Shown: positions 1 through 8,586 of the stretch, one piece after another
Position numbering within the stretch: the first letter of the stretch is position 1
Layout of the letters: every line of letters begins with the position of its first letter
Source of the DNA: Gammaproteobacteria bacterium
GTDB taxonomy: Bacteria; Pseudomonadota; Gammaproteobacteria; Pseudomonadales; Azotimanducaceae
Reading direction: 5' to 3'
NCBI GenBank assembly: GCA_009846005.1
Contig: VXYL01000016.1
Coordinates: 72,256 to 136,255 of the forward strand
DNA length: 64,000 bases
Translations under genes and position numbers: made by a program
The notes under the pieces: model-generated
Seen by the model: the letters and a program-made list of their open reading frames with translations, nothing else
What the model was told of the DNA's origin: nothing
The model's database searches: none

Positions 1-113
1 CTTGTCCCGTCCCGGTTGCCGGGCTTGTCCCGTCCCGGTTGCCGGGCTTGTCCCGCCCGTTAATCGCCAAATCCGCCTGTACCGGTGCGGACGACCACAA
101 GGGTCGCCCCTAC
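1..113 (-). repeat. Composite hairpin repeat copy 1, with 23-bp tandem units
   Basis: The window opens inside a tandem array: the 23-bp unit beginning CTTGTCCCGTCCCGG occupies 1-23 and 24-46 exactly, and a partial third starts at 47. At about 87-113 comes the other arm of the family, GGTCGCCCCTACG. Read on the minus strand it starts CGTAGGGGCGACC like the copies at 12504 and 47662. The array lies just beyond the stop of the DUF2333 gene, so it may shape the end of that transcript. The left edge is cut by the window. Confidence 0.75.
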
Positions 114-139
114 GAGCCCATAGCTACGCGTTTTCGACG

Positions 140-1201
140 TCAACCCTTGTCCAGGAGATCCCTCAGGTCGATCAGCGCCGCGTTGACGCGCGACACGTAG
201 GACGCCATCACCAGTGAGTGATTGGCAAGGAAGCCGAAGCCGCCGCCATTCAGGATCATCGGGCTCCAGATCGCCTCCTGGGTGGCCTCCAGTTCGCGGA
301 TGATCTGGCGCAGGCTCACCCGGGCGTTCTTGTCGTCGAGGACCGCCGAGAAGTCGTGGTCCACGGCCTTCAGCAGGTGCGCGAGTGCCCAGGTCTGGCC
401 GCGGGCCTCGTAGAAGACGTCGTCGATTTCGAACCAGCTGGTCTTCTTCTGGGTGTCCCGGCGAGTGTCCGTTGCCTGGGTGGCGGCGGGGTCGCCGGCG
501 AGGCCGAGATGGAGCTGTCTCTTGCCCACGCTTTGGGAGAGCCGCTGGGAGATGTCGCCGAGGCGGGTTTCCACCTCCTGCAGCCAGCGCGCAAGGTTGT
601 CGGCCCGGGCGTAGAACTGGGTGTCTTCGGCGGCGCGGTTGGCCAGCCGCGTGGCGTAGTCGGTGACGTGGGCGGCGCCTTTTCGGTATTCGCTCTCCGA
701 GGCGGGGAAGATCCAACTGGCGTTGTCGTAGAAGAAGTGGCCCTGGGCGATGGCGAGATCGGGATCCTCGGCGGACTGGCTCTGGGAGCGGCTCAAGTCG
801 TTGCGAAGCGCTCGGCTGATGTCGCGTACGTGCACGAGCACCCCGAACTCCCAGTTCGGCACGTTGTCGACGATCACACCCGGCGGGAAGATATCGTTGG
901 ACAGGTAGCCGCCGCGCTTGTCGAGCAGCGTCTCCGCCAGCACGACGATGGTGGTCGCCGTGGTGTAGCCGGTAACGGGTTCGACCCCCGCCTTCGCCGC
1001 GCGCTGCTTCGCAACCGCCACGGGGTCGAACATGTCGGGTTCGTAGGACCACCACCACCACAACGCGATCACGACCAGCACGTAGATTCCAAGGACCGCG
1101 CCAGCGGCCAACCCGACACCCGTACCGATCTTCTTCGTCCAGCCGGACTCGTCGGGTGTCACGAAGGGGCTCTTCTGCCAGAATTTCCAATTGAACTTCA
1201 T
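140..1201 (-). CDS. DUF2333 family inner-membrane protein
   Basis: This 353-residue protein has a basic N terminus, one membrane segment at about residues 28-52 ending in a run of tryptophans (ALWWWW), and a long hydrophilic, probably helical periplasmic part. Length and layout fit the proteobacterial DUF2333 family, whose function is not known. The ATG start overlaps the stop of the upstream copper-chaperone gene by 4 bp (ATGA). It is therefore the last gene of a three-gene minus-strand unit (lipoprotein, PCu(A)C protein, DUF2333). Envelope function is inferred from topology and neighbours only. Confidence 0.85.
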   Translation of the reverse strand: MKFNWKFWQKSPFVTPDESGWTKKIGTGVGLAAGAVLGIYVLVVIALWWWWSYEPDMFDPVAVAKQRAAKAGVEPVTGYTTATTIVVLAETLLDKRGGYLSNDIFPPGVIVDNVPNWEFGVLVHVRDISRALRNDLSRSQSQSAEDPDLAIAQGHFFYDNASWIFPASESEYRKGAAHVTDYATRLANRAAEDTQFYARADNLARWLQEVETRLGDISQRLSQSVGKRQLHLGLAGDPAATQATDTRRDTQKKTSWFEIDDVFYEARGQTWALAHLLKAVDHDFSAVLDDKNARVSLRQIIRELEATQEAIWSPMILNGGGFGFLANHSLVMASYVSRVNAALIDLRDLLDKG

Positions 1202-1656
1202 CGGTGCTGCTCCGATCGGATCGCGAACACGACGGGAAGCGTCTCGCCGCCGTCGAGGGTGGCCGCGAGGGTCACCTCGGCGGCGGCCCCGTCGAACCCG
1301 AACAACATCAGATGCTTGCCTCCGGGTGCGAAGTAGACCGTCGCCTTCGACGGTATCGTCACGCGCTCAAGCCGTCGCATTCGCATCATACCGTCGTGTT
1401 CGGTTGATTCGTGGATCTCCACCCGCAATCCCGGGTGGTCGCTGTCGAAACCGATGATGTCGAGGGGCAGGTTCCCGGGGTTGGTCACCTCGCAGTAGGC
1501 AGCCGTCACCGTACGACCCGCCACGGGTGCCCGTACCCATGCGTTGTCGAACGCCAGCGTGGGTCCGAGAGATTGCCTAGCGTGGCTACCACCGTCGCAG
1601 GATGCGACGAGGAACGCGAGCATGCCGGCGACGACGGGCCCGAGCACGCGCACCAT
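1198..1656 (-). CDS. PCu(A)C-type periplasmic copper chaperone (lipoprotein)
   Basis: The protein has 152 residues. It begins with a lipoprotein signal whose lipobox is LVASC, at about residue 20, so it is probably membrane-tethered. The mature part carries the His/Met pattern of the PCu(A)C (DUF461) family: IHESTEHDGMMRMRRL followed about 20 residues later by GGKHLML. Family members bind Cu(I) in the periplasm and pass it to the Cu(A) site of cytochrome c oxidase. The gene starts 1 bp after the upstream lipoprotein gene and overlaps DUF2333 by 4 bp, so the three are probably co-transcribed. No oxidase gene is in view. Confidence 0.88.
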   Translation of the reverse strand: MVRVLGPVVAGMLAFLVASCDGGSHARQSLGPTLAFDNAWVRAPVAGRTVTAAYCEVTNPGNLPLDIIGFDSDHPGLRVEIHESTEHDGMMRMRRLERVTIPSKATVYFAPGGKHLMLFGFDGAAAEVTLAATLDGGETLPVVFAIRSEQHR

Positions 1657-1657
1657 G

Positions 1658-2371
1658 TCAGGTTTCGGCGGGGAGAAGCAAGACCGTCACCTGGGGCGGC
1701 AGACCGATCTCGATGCGCCCCCGTATGCGCTTCTCGCCAGGCGACCGGCTGAGCTGTTGGTAGACCCAACGACCATCGGCGTCGCTCGGTACACGGATGG
1801 ATACCCGTGCGTTGTCCGATCGCGCTTGCCGACCGAATTCGACGAGTTCGGAGGCGATGCCGGGAGTCCGTTCCCGCAACGCGGTTCGGTCAAGTCGCAG
1901 AGTCAGGCGTTCGGCATTCGACAACATCTCCAGTTGCTCGCGCATCGGGGCGATTCCCGTATGGCTGCGGTCCACGTACTCGGCCCGAGCCAGCATGAAC
2001 CCTGCATGCGGCCACTGTTCCCGCTCCATGGCGAGTTGGGCCAGTTGCAGGTAGCGCTCCACGATGCGCTCGAATCCCCGCCTCGTTGCCGGATGGTTCG
2101 GTGCCATCGCCGACGCCTGCTGGTAGTAGAAGTAGGCGCTGTCATCTTCCGGCGTCAGCAGACGGTCGTCGTCCAGGGCGCGTTCGGCGGTGTCGATGAG
2201 GTCGAGGAACGCCTCCGTCTCGCCGGGGTCCGGCGCGGCGATGTCGGGCGGCGGCGCAGGTTCTACGGGCGTCGGCTCCGGTTGGTTCGGCGTGGGTGCC
2301 GTGCAAGCGCCGAGCAGGAACGCCACGAGGGCACCGGATAGCGCGGATCGATGGTGATGGTAGGTGGTCAT
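1658..2371 (-). CDS. Lipoprotein with helical TPR-like region
   Basis: I chose the ATG at 2371 because it directly precedes a classic lipoprotein signal with lipobox LLGAC; the frame stays open upstream to 2461. The 237-residue product continues with a Pro/Glu-rich linker (about 27-50), then a helical stretch with TPR-like spacing of Ala, Leu and Tyr (about 55-165) and a C-terminal beta-rich tail. I do not recognise the family. It is the first gene of the unit with PCu(A)C and DUF2333, and is divergent from the DsbD-like gene, with about 100 bp between them for promoters. An envelope role is likely. Confidence 0.7.
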   Translation of the reverse strand: MTTYHHHRSALSGALVAFLLGACTAPTPNQPEPTPVEPAPPPDIAAPDPGETEAFLDLIDTAERALDDDRLLTPEDDSAYFYYQQASAMAPNHPATRRGFERIVERYLQLAQLAMEREQWPHAGFMLARAEYVDRSHTGIAPMREQLEMLSNAERLTLRLDRTALRERTPGIASELVEFGRQARSDNARVSIRVPSDADGRWVYQQLSRSPGEKRIRGRIEIGLPPQVTVLLLPAET

Positions 2372-2472
2372 CGCTGAGGGACTGGAATCGGTGTCCGGCA
2401 CCACCGCTCGCGCGGCGAGGACGTCAGGTAGATCGTGCGACAATCCAGGTTGGTCGCGCAAGGATCGTAAAC

Positions 2473-3063
2473 GTGGCTATCCGACTCGTGTTGTTCTTCG
2501 CCGTGGCCACCTGCGCCGCGTCGATGCGTGCCGCCGAAATCGATGGAGTCGATCTAGGCACCATCAACGACCCGTTGGCCGAGGCGTCGGTTTTCCTTCC
2601 CGTCGACCAAGCCTTCGCCTTTTCGCTGCACCTACGCCCCGGCGAGGACGGCGTCGAGCAGATCGTAGCCCGCTGGGACATGCCGGCCGGCTACTACCTT
2701 TATCGGCACGGGTTTCGGGCGGACGCCGAGGAGGGTCTGGCCCTAGGCGAACTGCGGATACCCCGCGGCGAAATGCGCACCGACGAGTATTTCGGCAAGT
2801 CGGAGGTCTACGTTGGCAGCGTGGAGGTCGTCGTGCCGGTGATCCGGCGCGCGGTGCGAACCGCGACGGTTCGGTTCGCCTACCAGGGTTGTGCCGAACA
2901 AGGGCTTTGCTACCCGCCCACCGAACGGGACGAGGTATTGGATTTCGGCCAGCTTCGGCCGGCCGCCTCGTCGCAAACGGCAATCCTCTTGGGCGCAGCG
3001 GCGTTGCTGGTCGCGGTGTTGTTGACCGTCCGTGCGATGCGGTCACGCCGCGCCGTGCGATAA
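2473..3063 (+). CDS. DsbD alpha-domain-only protein with C-terminal membrane anchor
   Basis: From the GTG at 2473 the 196-residue protein has a signal peptide (about 1-23), one DsbD N-terminal domain and a C-terminal membrane segment (about 168-188) followed by Arg-rich residues. The hallmark [13 protein letters not shown] keeps the two redox cysteines spaced C-x5-C as in E. coli DsbD-alpha, which passes electrons to periplasmic partners. The eight-helix beta domain and thioredoxin-like gamma domain that normally recharge it are absent. The gene sits where full dsbD lies in Pseudomonas, 35 bp before aroQ. It may need a separate transmembrane reductase. Alternative upstream starts exist but would lose the signal peptide. 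Confidence 0.8.
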   Translation: MAIRLVLFFAVATCAASMRAAEIDGVDLGTINDPLAEASVFLPVDQAFAFSLHLRPGEDGVEQIVARWDMPAGYYLYRHGFRADAEEGLALGELRIPRGEMRTDEYFGKSEVYVGSVEVVVPVIRRAVRTATVRFAYQGCAEQGLCYPPTERDEVLDFGQLRPAASSQTAILLGAAALLVAVLLTVRAMRSRRAVR

Positions 3064-3098
3064 TTGCAGGGTTTCAGCCCCTCTCGCGAAGGTTGGTC

Positions 3099-3551
3099 GT
3101 GGCGAAGATCCTGGTCCTGCATGGGCCCAACTTGAACCTCCTGGGAACGCGTGAACCCGGTATCTACGGGGCGGCGACGCTAAAGGACATCGACCGGGGG
3201 CTCGCGGCCCAGGCGGGTTCCGCCGGACACGACCTTGAGTCGGTGCAGAGCAACGCCGAGCACGAACTCGTCGACGCCGTGCAGCGCGCGGGGGCCGATG
3301 GCGTGCGCTTCATCGTCATCAATCCCGCCGCCTTCACCCACACCAGCGTGGCCTTGCGCGACGCCTTGCTCGCCGTCGAGATTCCCTTCATCGAGGTGCA
3401 CCTTTCGAACGTCAACGCGCGCGAGCCGTTCCGCCACCACTCCTACTTCTCGGACATCGCGCAAGGCGTCGTAGCCGGTCTCGGCGCAAAGGGCTATGAA
3501 TTCGCGTTGGCGGCAGCCATGAGCTGGCTGGCCGACGAGAGCGCGCAGTAG
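3099..3551 (+). CDS. aroQ: Type II 3-dehydroquinate dehydratase
   Basis: AroQ catalyses the third step of the shikimate pathway, dehydrating 3-dehydroquinate to 3-dehydroshikimate; it works as a cytosolic dodecamer. The GTG start gives [20 protein letters not shown] with the catalytic Tyr and flexible-loop Arg, then [16 protein letters not shown] and [18 protein letters not shown] with the catalytic His. Its 150 residues are the normal family length. It lies between the DsbD-like gene and accB, the usual gammaproteobacterial order, and is probably co-transcribed with both. Confidence 0.96.
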   Translation: MAKILVLHGPNLNLLGTREPGIYGAATLKDIDRGLAAQAGSAGHDLESVQSNAEHELVDAVQRAGADGVRFIVINPAAFTHTSVALRDALLAVEIPFIEVHLSNVNAREPFRHHSYFSDIAQGVVAGLGAKGYEFALAAAMSWLADESAQ

Positions 3552-3562
3552 GGGCGCGTACC

Positions 3563-3979
3563 ATGGACATGCGGAAGATCAGGAAGCTGATCGAGCTCGT
3601 GCAGGAGACCGGCATCGCCGAACTCGAAGTGCGGGACGGCGACGAGAAGATCCGGGTTGCTCAATTCGCTTCGGTTTCCGCCAAGGTGCCGGAGCACGCC
3701 GTGGCAGCGGAGGATGTGCAGGTGCCGGCGGCGAAGAATGCGCCGGGGGCCGTGATGGCCGCGCCGATGGCGGGGACGTTCTATCGTGCTCCTGCCCCGG
3801 GTGAGGCGCCGTTCGTCGATGTCGGGGACACCGTGGCCGTTGGCGACGTGCTGTGCATCATCGAGAGCATGAAGATGATGAACCGGGTGGAGAGTGATTT
3901 CGCCGGACGGATCGCCGAGGTCCTGATCGAGAACGGCAAGCCGATCGAGTCGGGGGCGGGGTTGTTCCGGATTCTCTAG
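3563..3979 (+). CDS. accB: Biotin carboxyl carrier protein of acetyl-CoA carboxylase
   Basis: The 138-residue AccB carries the biotin used by acetyl-CoA carboxylase in the first committed step of fatty-acid synthesis. The N-terminal helical domain (about 1-40) is followed by a short Ala/Pro linker and the biotinyl domain (about 62-138), with biotin acceptor Lys in CIIESMKMMN. At 138 residues it is slightly shorter than the E. coli protein, mainly through the linker. It begins 11 bp after aroQ. The biotin carboxylase gene accC, which nearly always follows accB in this group, is missing here; the next gene is prmA. Confidence 0.95.
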   Translation: MDMRKIRKLIELVQETGIAELEVRDGDEKIRVAQFASVSAKVPEHAVAAEDVQVPAAKNAPGAVMAAPMAGTFYRAPAPGEAPFVDVGDTVAVGDVLCIIESMKMMNRVESDFAGRIAEVLIENGKPIESGAGLFRIL

Positions 3980-4070
3980 CGGCGGCACCCCACCTAGGAC
4001 GAGTGATGATGACAATACGGCATCGAAACTTGACTCGAGTGGGAGCCTTTTGCCGCGTTCAACCAGACTG

Positions 4071-4931
4071 ATGCCCTGGATGCGCGTGAGCGCCAGCGCC
4101 ACGGCGGACCTTGCCGACGACATCGCCGCACGACTGACGGCCGCAGGCGCCATCTCGGTTACCTTGGCACCTGCCGCAGACGAAACCGACCACGTACTGG
4201 AACCCGCGCCGGATGCCACACCCATGTGGGACACCGTCCGGGTGGAGGGCCTGTTTGGCGTCGAGGCGGATCTTTCGCCGCTTGCCGGAGTCGACATCGA
4301 TGTCGACTTCCTGGCGGACCGGGACTGGTCCGAGACGTGGCGCGAAGGCATCAGGCCGTTGCGGTTCGGCAAGCTGCTCGTGGTGCCGAGGACGTCCACG
4401 TTCCAATCGTGTCCCGGCGATGTCGTCGTACGGCTGGACCCCGGGCTCGCCTTCGGAACCGGCACCCATGCGACGACCGCCCTCTGTCTAGAGCGATTGG
4501 CGCAACTGCCGCTCGAAGGCAAGCGCGTTCTCGACGTCGGGTCTGGATCCGGAATCCTGGCGATCGCCGCGGCGCGGATGGGGGCGACTGTCGTCGCCGT
4601 GGACTATGACCGTCAAGCGCGACGCGCCACCTTGCAGAACAGCGGGGACAACGGGGTCGAGGTCGAGATCGAATGCCATCTTGACGCCGTTGACTCTCTG
4701 TTCGACGTTGTGGTGGCGAACCTGGTTGCCGACACGATTCGTGGAATGGCCGATGTCCTGTCCGAACGCGTGGTACCGGGCGGTGAACTGGTGCTTTCCG
4801 GCATACTACCGAGGCAGGTGGAGTGGGTTGTGGACGCGTTCTGCAAGAAAAAGTGGCGATTCGAAGCGCCCACCTACCGCGACGGCTGGGCGATGTTGCG
4901 AGGGCTTCGATGTCCGAATCCGCGGCGCTGA
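4071..4931 (+). CDS. prmA: Ribosomal protein L11 methyltransferase
   Basis: PrmA uses S-adenosylmethionine to trimethylate ribosomal protein L11. The chosen ATG gives MPWMRVSAS, matching the MPW start of family members; an in-frame TTG at 4050 is less likely. The 286-residue protein has an N-terminal L11-binding region and a Rossmann domain with LDPGLAFGTGTHATT (the family signature), VLDVGSGSGILAI (SAM binding) and VVANLVADTI. It follows accB after about 90 bp and overlaps the DUF3426 gene by 22 bp, so the two are translationally close. Confidence 0.95.
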   Translation: MPWMRVSASATADLADDIAARLTAAGAISVTLAPAADETDHVLEPAPDATPMWDTVRVEGLFGVEADLSPLAGVDIDVDFLADRDWSETWREGIRPLRFGKLLVVPRTSTFQSCPGDVVVRLDPGLAFGTGTHATTALCLERLAQLPLEGKRVLDVGSGSGILAIAAARMGATVVAVDYDRQARRATLQNSGDNGVEVEIECHLDAVDSLFDVVVANLVADTIRGMADVLSERVVPGGELVLSGILPRQVEWVVDAFCKKKWRFEAPTYRDGWAMLRGLRCPNPRR

Positions 4932-5653
4932 TCTCCGAGTGTCCTAGTTGCCAGACGCGCTTCCGCGTTACCGAGGAACAACTCGCCGTCGCGGACGGTC
5001 GAGTACGTTGCGGCGCATGCCTCGCGGTCTTCGATGGCCGTGAAGCGGAGGTTCGCGAGGAGCCTGCCCTCGGCGGCGAACCGGTGGACGTGCTGCTGGA
5101 AATCGAGGGGACGGAACAGGCATCCGCTCCGGCGGCGACAGGGGGCGTCTCAGCACCCGACTACGAGGAAGCGCCGGAATCCACTCCCGAGAAACCGTTG
5201 CATCCGGTTCTGTTTGCGGCAGCCATTGCGGCGGCGCTGGCGCTGCTCGCTGCTGGCGTTCTGGTGCTGCAGTACGAGGTCTACGTCCAGGATCCGGTGC
5301 TTCGGGACGCCTACGAGATCGTTGGCGTCGAGGTGCCGAGATACAAGGCACTCGAGGAGATCGAGGTTGCCAATACATCCGTCGACGAGCGCTCGGGCGC
5401 TCCGGAAGACTTGATCGTCAGGCTGGACCTGACCAACACCGCGCCGCGCTATCAGCGCTTTCCGAACCTGGCAGTGCGATTCCATCGGGAGGACGGGACG
5501 TTGCTCGCCGACGAACAACGCGTTCTGCCGGCGGCGTACCTGCCGAGCCCGACGCAGTCTCGTCTCATGTCGCCGCACCAGACCGCTTCGGTAGCGCTGC
5601 GCCTCGACGATCCCGGACCGGACGCGTCGAGCTACTCGATTTCGCTGCTATGA
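4910..5653 (+). CDS. Zinc-ribbon plus DUF3426 membrane protein
   Basis: The ATG at 4910 gives a 247-residue protein starting with an MJ0042-type zinc ribbon: [10 protein letters not shown], then [10 protein letters not shown], i.e. two CxxC pairs about 20 residues apart. A Glu/Pro-rich linker, one membrane segment (about 98-120, rich in Ala and Leu) and a C-terminal DUF3426 beta domain follow. The zinc ribbon would be cytoplasmic and DUF3426 periplasmic. The function is unknown; the position after prmA is conserved in gammaproteobacteria. It overlaps prmA by 22 bp and the next gene by 4 bp (ATGA). dusB and fis, which usually follow, are absent. Confidence 0.88.
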   Translation: MSESAALISECPSCQTRFRVTEEQLAVADGRVRCGACLAVFDGREAEVREEPALGGEPVDVLLEIEGTEQASAPAATGGVSAPDYEEAPESTPEKPLHPVLFAAAIAAALALLAAGVLVLQYEVYVQDPVLRDAYEIVGVEVPRYKALEEIEVANTSVDERSGAPEDLIVRLDLTNTAPRYQRFPNLAVRFHREDGTLLADEQRVLPAAYLPSPTQSRLMSPHQTASVALRLDDPGPDASSYSISLL

Positions 5654-6252
5654 AACACCCCCCCGATACGTTGGTCACCGTCAAGCGGGCGTTGCTGAGC
5701 GTCTCCGACAAGACCGGGATCGTGGAGTTCGGCCGGGCTCTCGAAGCCATGGACGTCGAACTGGTATCGACCGGCGGTACCTTCGCCGCGCTTTCCGACG
5801 CGGGCGTCCCGGTGACGGAGGTGGCATCCGTAACCGGTTTTCCGGAGATGATGGACGGACGGGTCAAGACGCTGCATCCGGTGATCCACGGCGGCATCCT
5901 CGCGCGCCGTGATGTGGATGCCGAAACCCTTGCCCGACACGGTATCAACGGCATCGACCTGGTGGCGGTGAACCTCTATCCCTTTGAAGCGACCGTGGCC
6001 CGGCCGGACTGCACACTGCAACTCGCGGTGGAGAACATCGACGTCGGCGGGCCGGCCCTGCTCCGCGCCGCGTCCAAGAACCACCGCGACGTCCTGCCGG
6101 TGGTGGATCCCGCCGACTATCCGGACGTCTTGGGCCAACTCGCGGACGGCGGCACGTTGCTCGACTATCGCTTGCGCATGGCCGCCAAGGCGTTTCGACA
6201 CACCGCAGCCTACGACGCCGCGATCGTCGCGTATCTGGAGAAAAACCTATGA
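5650..6252 (+). CDS. purH: IMP cyclohydrolase, PurH N-terminal domain only
   Basis: PurH is normally a fused enzyme of about 520 residues doing the last two steps of purine synthesis. This gene encodes only 200 residues, the IMP cyclohydrolase (MGS-like) half. All family blocks are intact: [54 protein letters not shown] and [18 protein letters not shown]. It ends cleanly after [13 protein letters not shown], just where the AICAR transformylase domain would begin. The start overlaps the previous stop and the stop overlaps purD (both ATGA), so the truncation looks natural and co-translated. The transformylase step must be supplied elsewhere if the pathway works. Confidence 0.9.
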   Translation: MKHPPDTLVTVKRALLSVSDKTGIVEFGRALEAMDVELVSTGGTFAALSDAGVPVTEVASVTGFPEMMDGRVKTLHPVIHGGILARRDVDAETLARHGINGIDLVAVNLYPFEATVARPDCTLQLAVENIDVGGPALLRAASKNHRDVLPVVDPADYPDVLGQLADGGTLLDYRLRMAAKAFRHTAAYDAAIVAYLEKNL

Positions 6253-7535
6253 GAATCCTGGTCGTCGGTTCGGGCGGCAGGGAACACGCGCTGGCATGGA
6301 CGCTGGCACGTTCGCCGTCGGTGGAGGCTGTATTCGCGGCGCCGGGCAACCCGGGAACCGCCACCGAGGACAATGTCACCAATGTCGACGTCGACGGTGG
6401 CGACTTCGACGCCCTGGTGGACTTGGTGCGCCGCCGCGATGTCGACTTGACCGTCGTCGGCCCGGAAGCGCCGCTGGTGGACGGCATCCGCGACCACTTC
6501 GACGCGGCGGGTCTCAAATGCTTCGGACCGTCGAAGGCGGCCGCACGCCTGGAAGGGTCGAAGGCTTTCGCCAAGGAATTCATGGCGCGCCATGGCATTC
6601 CCACCGCCGCGTCCGAGACATTCACCGACTTGGCCGCCGCCGAGCGTTACATCCGGCAACGAGGTGCGCCGATCGTGGTCAAGGCGGATGGTTTGGCGGC
6701 GGGGAAAGGCGTCGTCGTTGCCGGGGAGGTCGACGAGGCGGTCGACGCGGTGCGCGGTATGCTGTCGGGCGATAGTTTCGGCGATGCAGGCCGGCAGGTC
6801 GTGGTCGAGGACTTCTTGGAAGGCGAAGAAGCGAGTTTCACCTGCGTCCTCGATGGCGAGCGTGCGATTCCGTTCGCTTCGTCCCAGGATCACAAGCCTC
6901 GCGACGAGGGAGACCGGGGACCCAACACCGGCGGCATGGGTGCCTATTCGCCGGCGCCGGTGGTGACGCCGGCGGTGCATGATCGCATCATGGCCGAGGT
7001 CGTCGAGCCGCTGGTGCGAGGCGCGGCTTCGGACGGCATGCCGTACCAGGGCTTCCTCTACGCCGGTTTGATGATTGCCCCCGACGGCGCACCGAAGGTT
7101 GTGGAGTTCAACTGCCGGTTCGGGGACCCGGAAGCCCAGCCCGTGCTGTCGAGGCTGCGTTCCGACCTTGCCACGCTCTGCCTGCGCGCCGTCGACGGGA
7201 CGGGACTCGCCGACGACGGTCTCGAATGGGATCCACGTACGGCGCTCGGCGTCGTCCTCACGGCGGGTGGCTATCCGCTGGCCTACGACAGCGGAGACGC
7301 CATCACCGGACTCGACGACGATCTTCCCGACAGCAAGGTGTTCCACGCCGGTACGGCTTTCGGGGCGACGGGCATCGTCACGGCGGGCGGTCGCGTATTG
7401 TGCGTGGTGGGACTCGGCGACGGCATCGCATCGGCGCAACGCCTTGCCTACCAGCGTGCTGCGAGCATCCACTGGCGGCGGATTTCGTACCGCCGGGACA
7501 TCGGATTTCGCGCACTGGCGCGGGCGTCTGACTGA
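6249..7535 (+). CDS. purD: Phosphoribosylamine-glycine ligase (GAR synthetase)
   Basis: PurD joins glycine to phosphoribosylamine with ATP in purine synthesis. The 428-residue protein is full length: N domain [17 protein letters not shown], substrate-binding [10 protein letters not shown], the ATP-grasp region with [52 protein letters not shown] and a C domain with TAGGYP. It overlaps purH by 4 bp. The purH-purD pairing is standard, which makes the loss of half of purH stand out. Confidence 0.97.
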   Translation: MRILVVGSGGREHALAWTLARSPSVEAVFAAPGNPGTATEDNVTNVDVDGGDFDALVDLVRRRDVDLTVVGPEAPLVDGIRDHFDAAGLKCFGPSKAAARLEGSKAFAKEFMARHGIPTAASETFTDLAAAERYIRQRGAPIVVKADGLAAGKGVVVAGEVDEAVDAVRGMLSGDSFGDAGRQVVVEDFLEGEEASFTCVLDGERAIPFASSQDHKPRDEGDRGPNTGGMGAYSPAPVVTPAVHDRIMAEVVEPLVRGAASDGMPYQGFLYAGLMIAPDGAPKVVEFNCRFGDPEAQPVLSRLRSDLATLCLRAVDGTGLADDGLEWDPRTALGVVLTAGGYPLAYDSGDAITGLDDDLPDSKVFHAGTAFGATGIVTAGGRVLCVVGLGDGIASAQRLAYQRAASIHWRRISYRRDIGFRALARASD

Positions 7536-7596
7536 CAGACGCCTATCCCGAACCACGGCACTCTTCGGGCAACCCAAGCCCAAAGGAGGAGACGCC

Positions 7597-8460
7597 GTGC
7601 TCGAACTGCTTAGAACCTTCAAACCCTTCCAATCCCTCACCGCGGCCGCGCTTGCCGCTGTGGAGCAGCACGCCGACCGCCTGCGACTCCCGGAGCAGCG
7701 TTGGCTACGGCGTCGGGGTCAGCCGCTGACCCGCGACCTGTTTCTGATCGACGGCACCGTTTCGGTACGCGGCGCGAATGGCACGCACCGCGTCACAGCC
7801 CGGGAGACCGGGGGTGAATCGCTCAATGAACTCGCCGGTGACGGGGTGGAGATTTCCACCGTGACGACGGTGGAAATCATCGCCGTGGACCTCGCGCGCG
7901 TCCGACCGATCCTCGAAGGGCGGACATCGGTCGCCGCTCCGGAGGTCTCCGTGGTCGACGAGTGGATGCACGCGCTTCTGGAGGGACCGGTGATGCGTTG
8001 GTTTCCACCCCGCACCTGGGCTCGTCTGCTGCGCGCCGGGAGGGCTCGAAGGGTCCGGCAGGGTGATCTCGTCGTCGCGCAGGGCGAGACATCGGACCAC
8101 ATCATCGTCGTCGGTAGCGGCACGGCGGTGAGTGGCGAAGCGCGCTTTGGCCCCGGCGACTTTTTCGCGGAGGAGTCCGCGCTGACCAAGCTTCCGGCTG
8201 CCGCCGACGTCATCATGGAGACCGATGGCGTCGTCGTCGCCTTCCCAGCCGAGGATGTGCTCGCGTTGATCGGCGAATACGATGCGCCGGACGGCGATCC
8301 GCCCCAGCGCCTTGATCTCGACACGGTGTCGACGGCCCGGGAACAGGAGGCGCTTGCCGGTTTGGCACCCGGTTCGCCCGTCGCCGTGCGCGGTGGGGAT
8401 CCCGGGCGCCGGCTCGTCGTCGCCGCCAAACTGCTGCGTCGGGGATTCGCCGTCGTCTAG
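7597..8460 (+). CDS. Cyclic-nucleotide-binding-like protein with possible rhodanese-like tail
   Basis: The GTG at 7597 is preceded by a strong ribosome site (AAAGGAGGA, 6 bp upstream), which decides the start. The 287-residue protein seems to hold two cNMP-binding-like beta rolls: a degenerate one (about 1-105) and a second (about 125-225) with DLVVAQGETSDHIIVVGSG and FGPGDFFAEESAL. The C terminus (VAVRGGDPGRRLVVAAKLLRRGF) resembles the helix after the active-site loop of rhodaneses, with Cys lacking. No DNA-binding domain or kinase is visible, so a sensor or scaffold role is a guess. It follows purD by 61 bp. Confidence 0.7.
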   Translation: MLELLRTFKPFQSLTAAALAAVEQHADRLRLPEQRWLRRRGQPLTRDLFLIDGTVSVRGANGTHRVTARETGGESLNELAGDGVEISTVTTVEIIAVDLARVRPILEGRTSVAAPEVSVVDEWMHALLEGPVMRWFPPRTWARLLRAGRARRVRQGDLVVAQGETSDHIIVVGSGTAVSGEARFGPGDFFAEESALTKLPAAADVIMETDGVVVAFPAEDVLALIGEYDAPDGDPPQRLDLDTVSTAREQEALAGLAPGSPVAVRGGDPGRRLVVAAKLLRRGFAVV

Positions 8461-8586
8461 CGGCCTGGGCTGGTGGGCGGCGTTGCGCCACGTCGCCACT
8501 ACCAGTTTTCGCGGCAGTGTGGACGAGGAACTGGCAAGATTCGCCTGCATGCAGGCGCGCTAGTCGAAAGCGCTAGGGATCTACGA

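Noticed and set aside
60-1190. 376-residue minus-strand frame across the DUF2333 gene
   Set aside because: It is one of several GC-driven open frames; it is Arg/Gly/Pro rich with no domain, and the overlapping DUF2333 frame has clear protein features.
3494-4522. 342-residue frame antisense to accB and prmA
   Set aside because: Low-complexity Ser/Arg-rich translation opposite two certain genes; a shadow of their codon bias.
6210-7640. 476-residue frame antisense to purD
   Set aside because: Opposite a complete purD with all motifs; no recognisable domain and His/Arg-rich composition.
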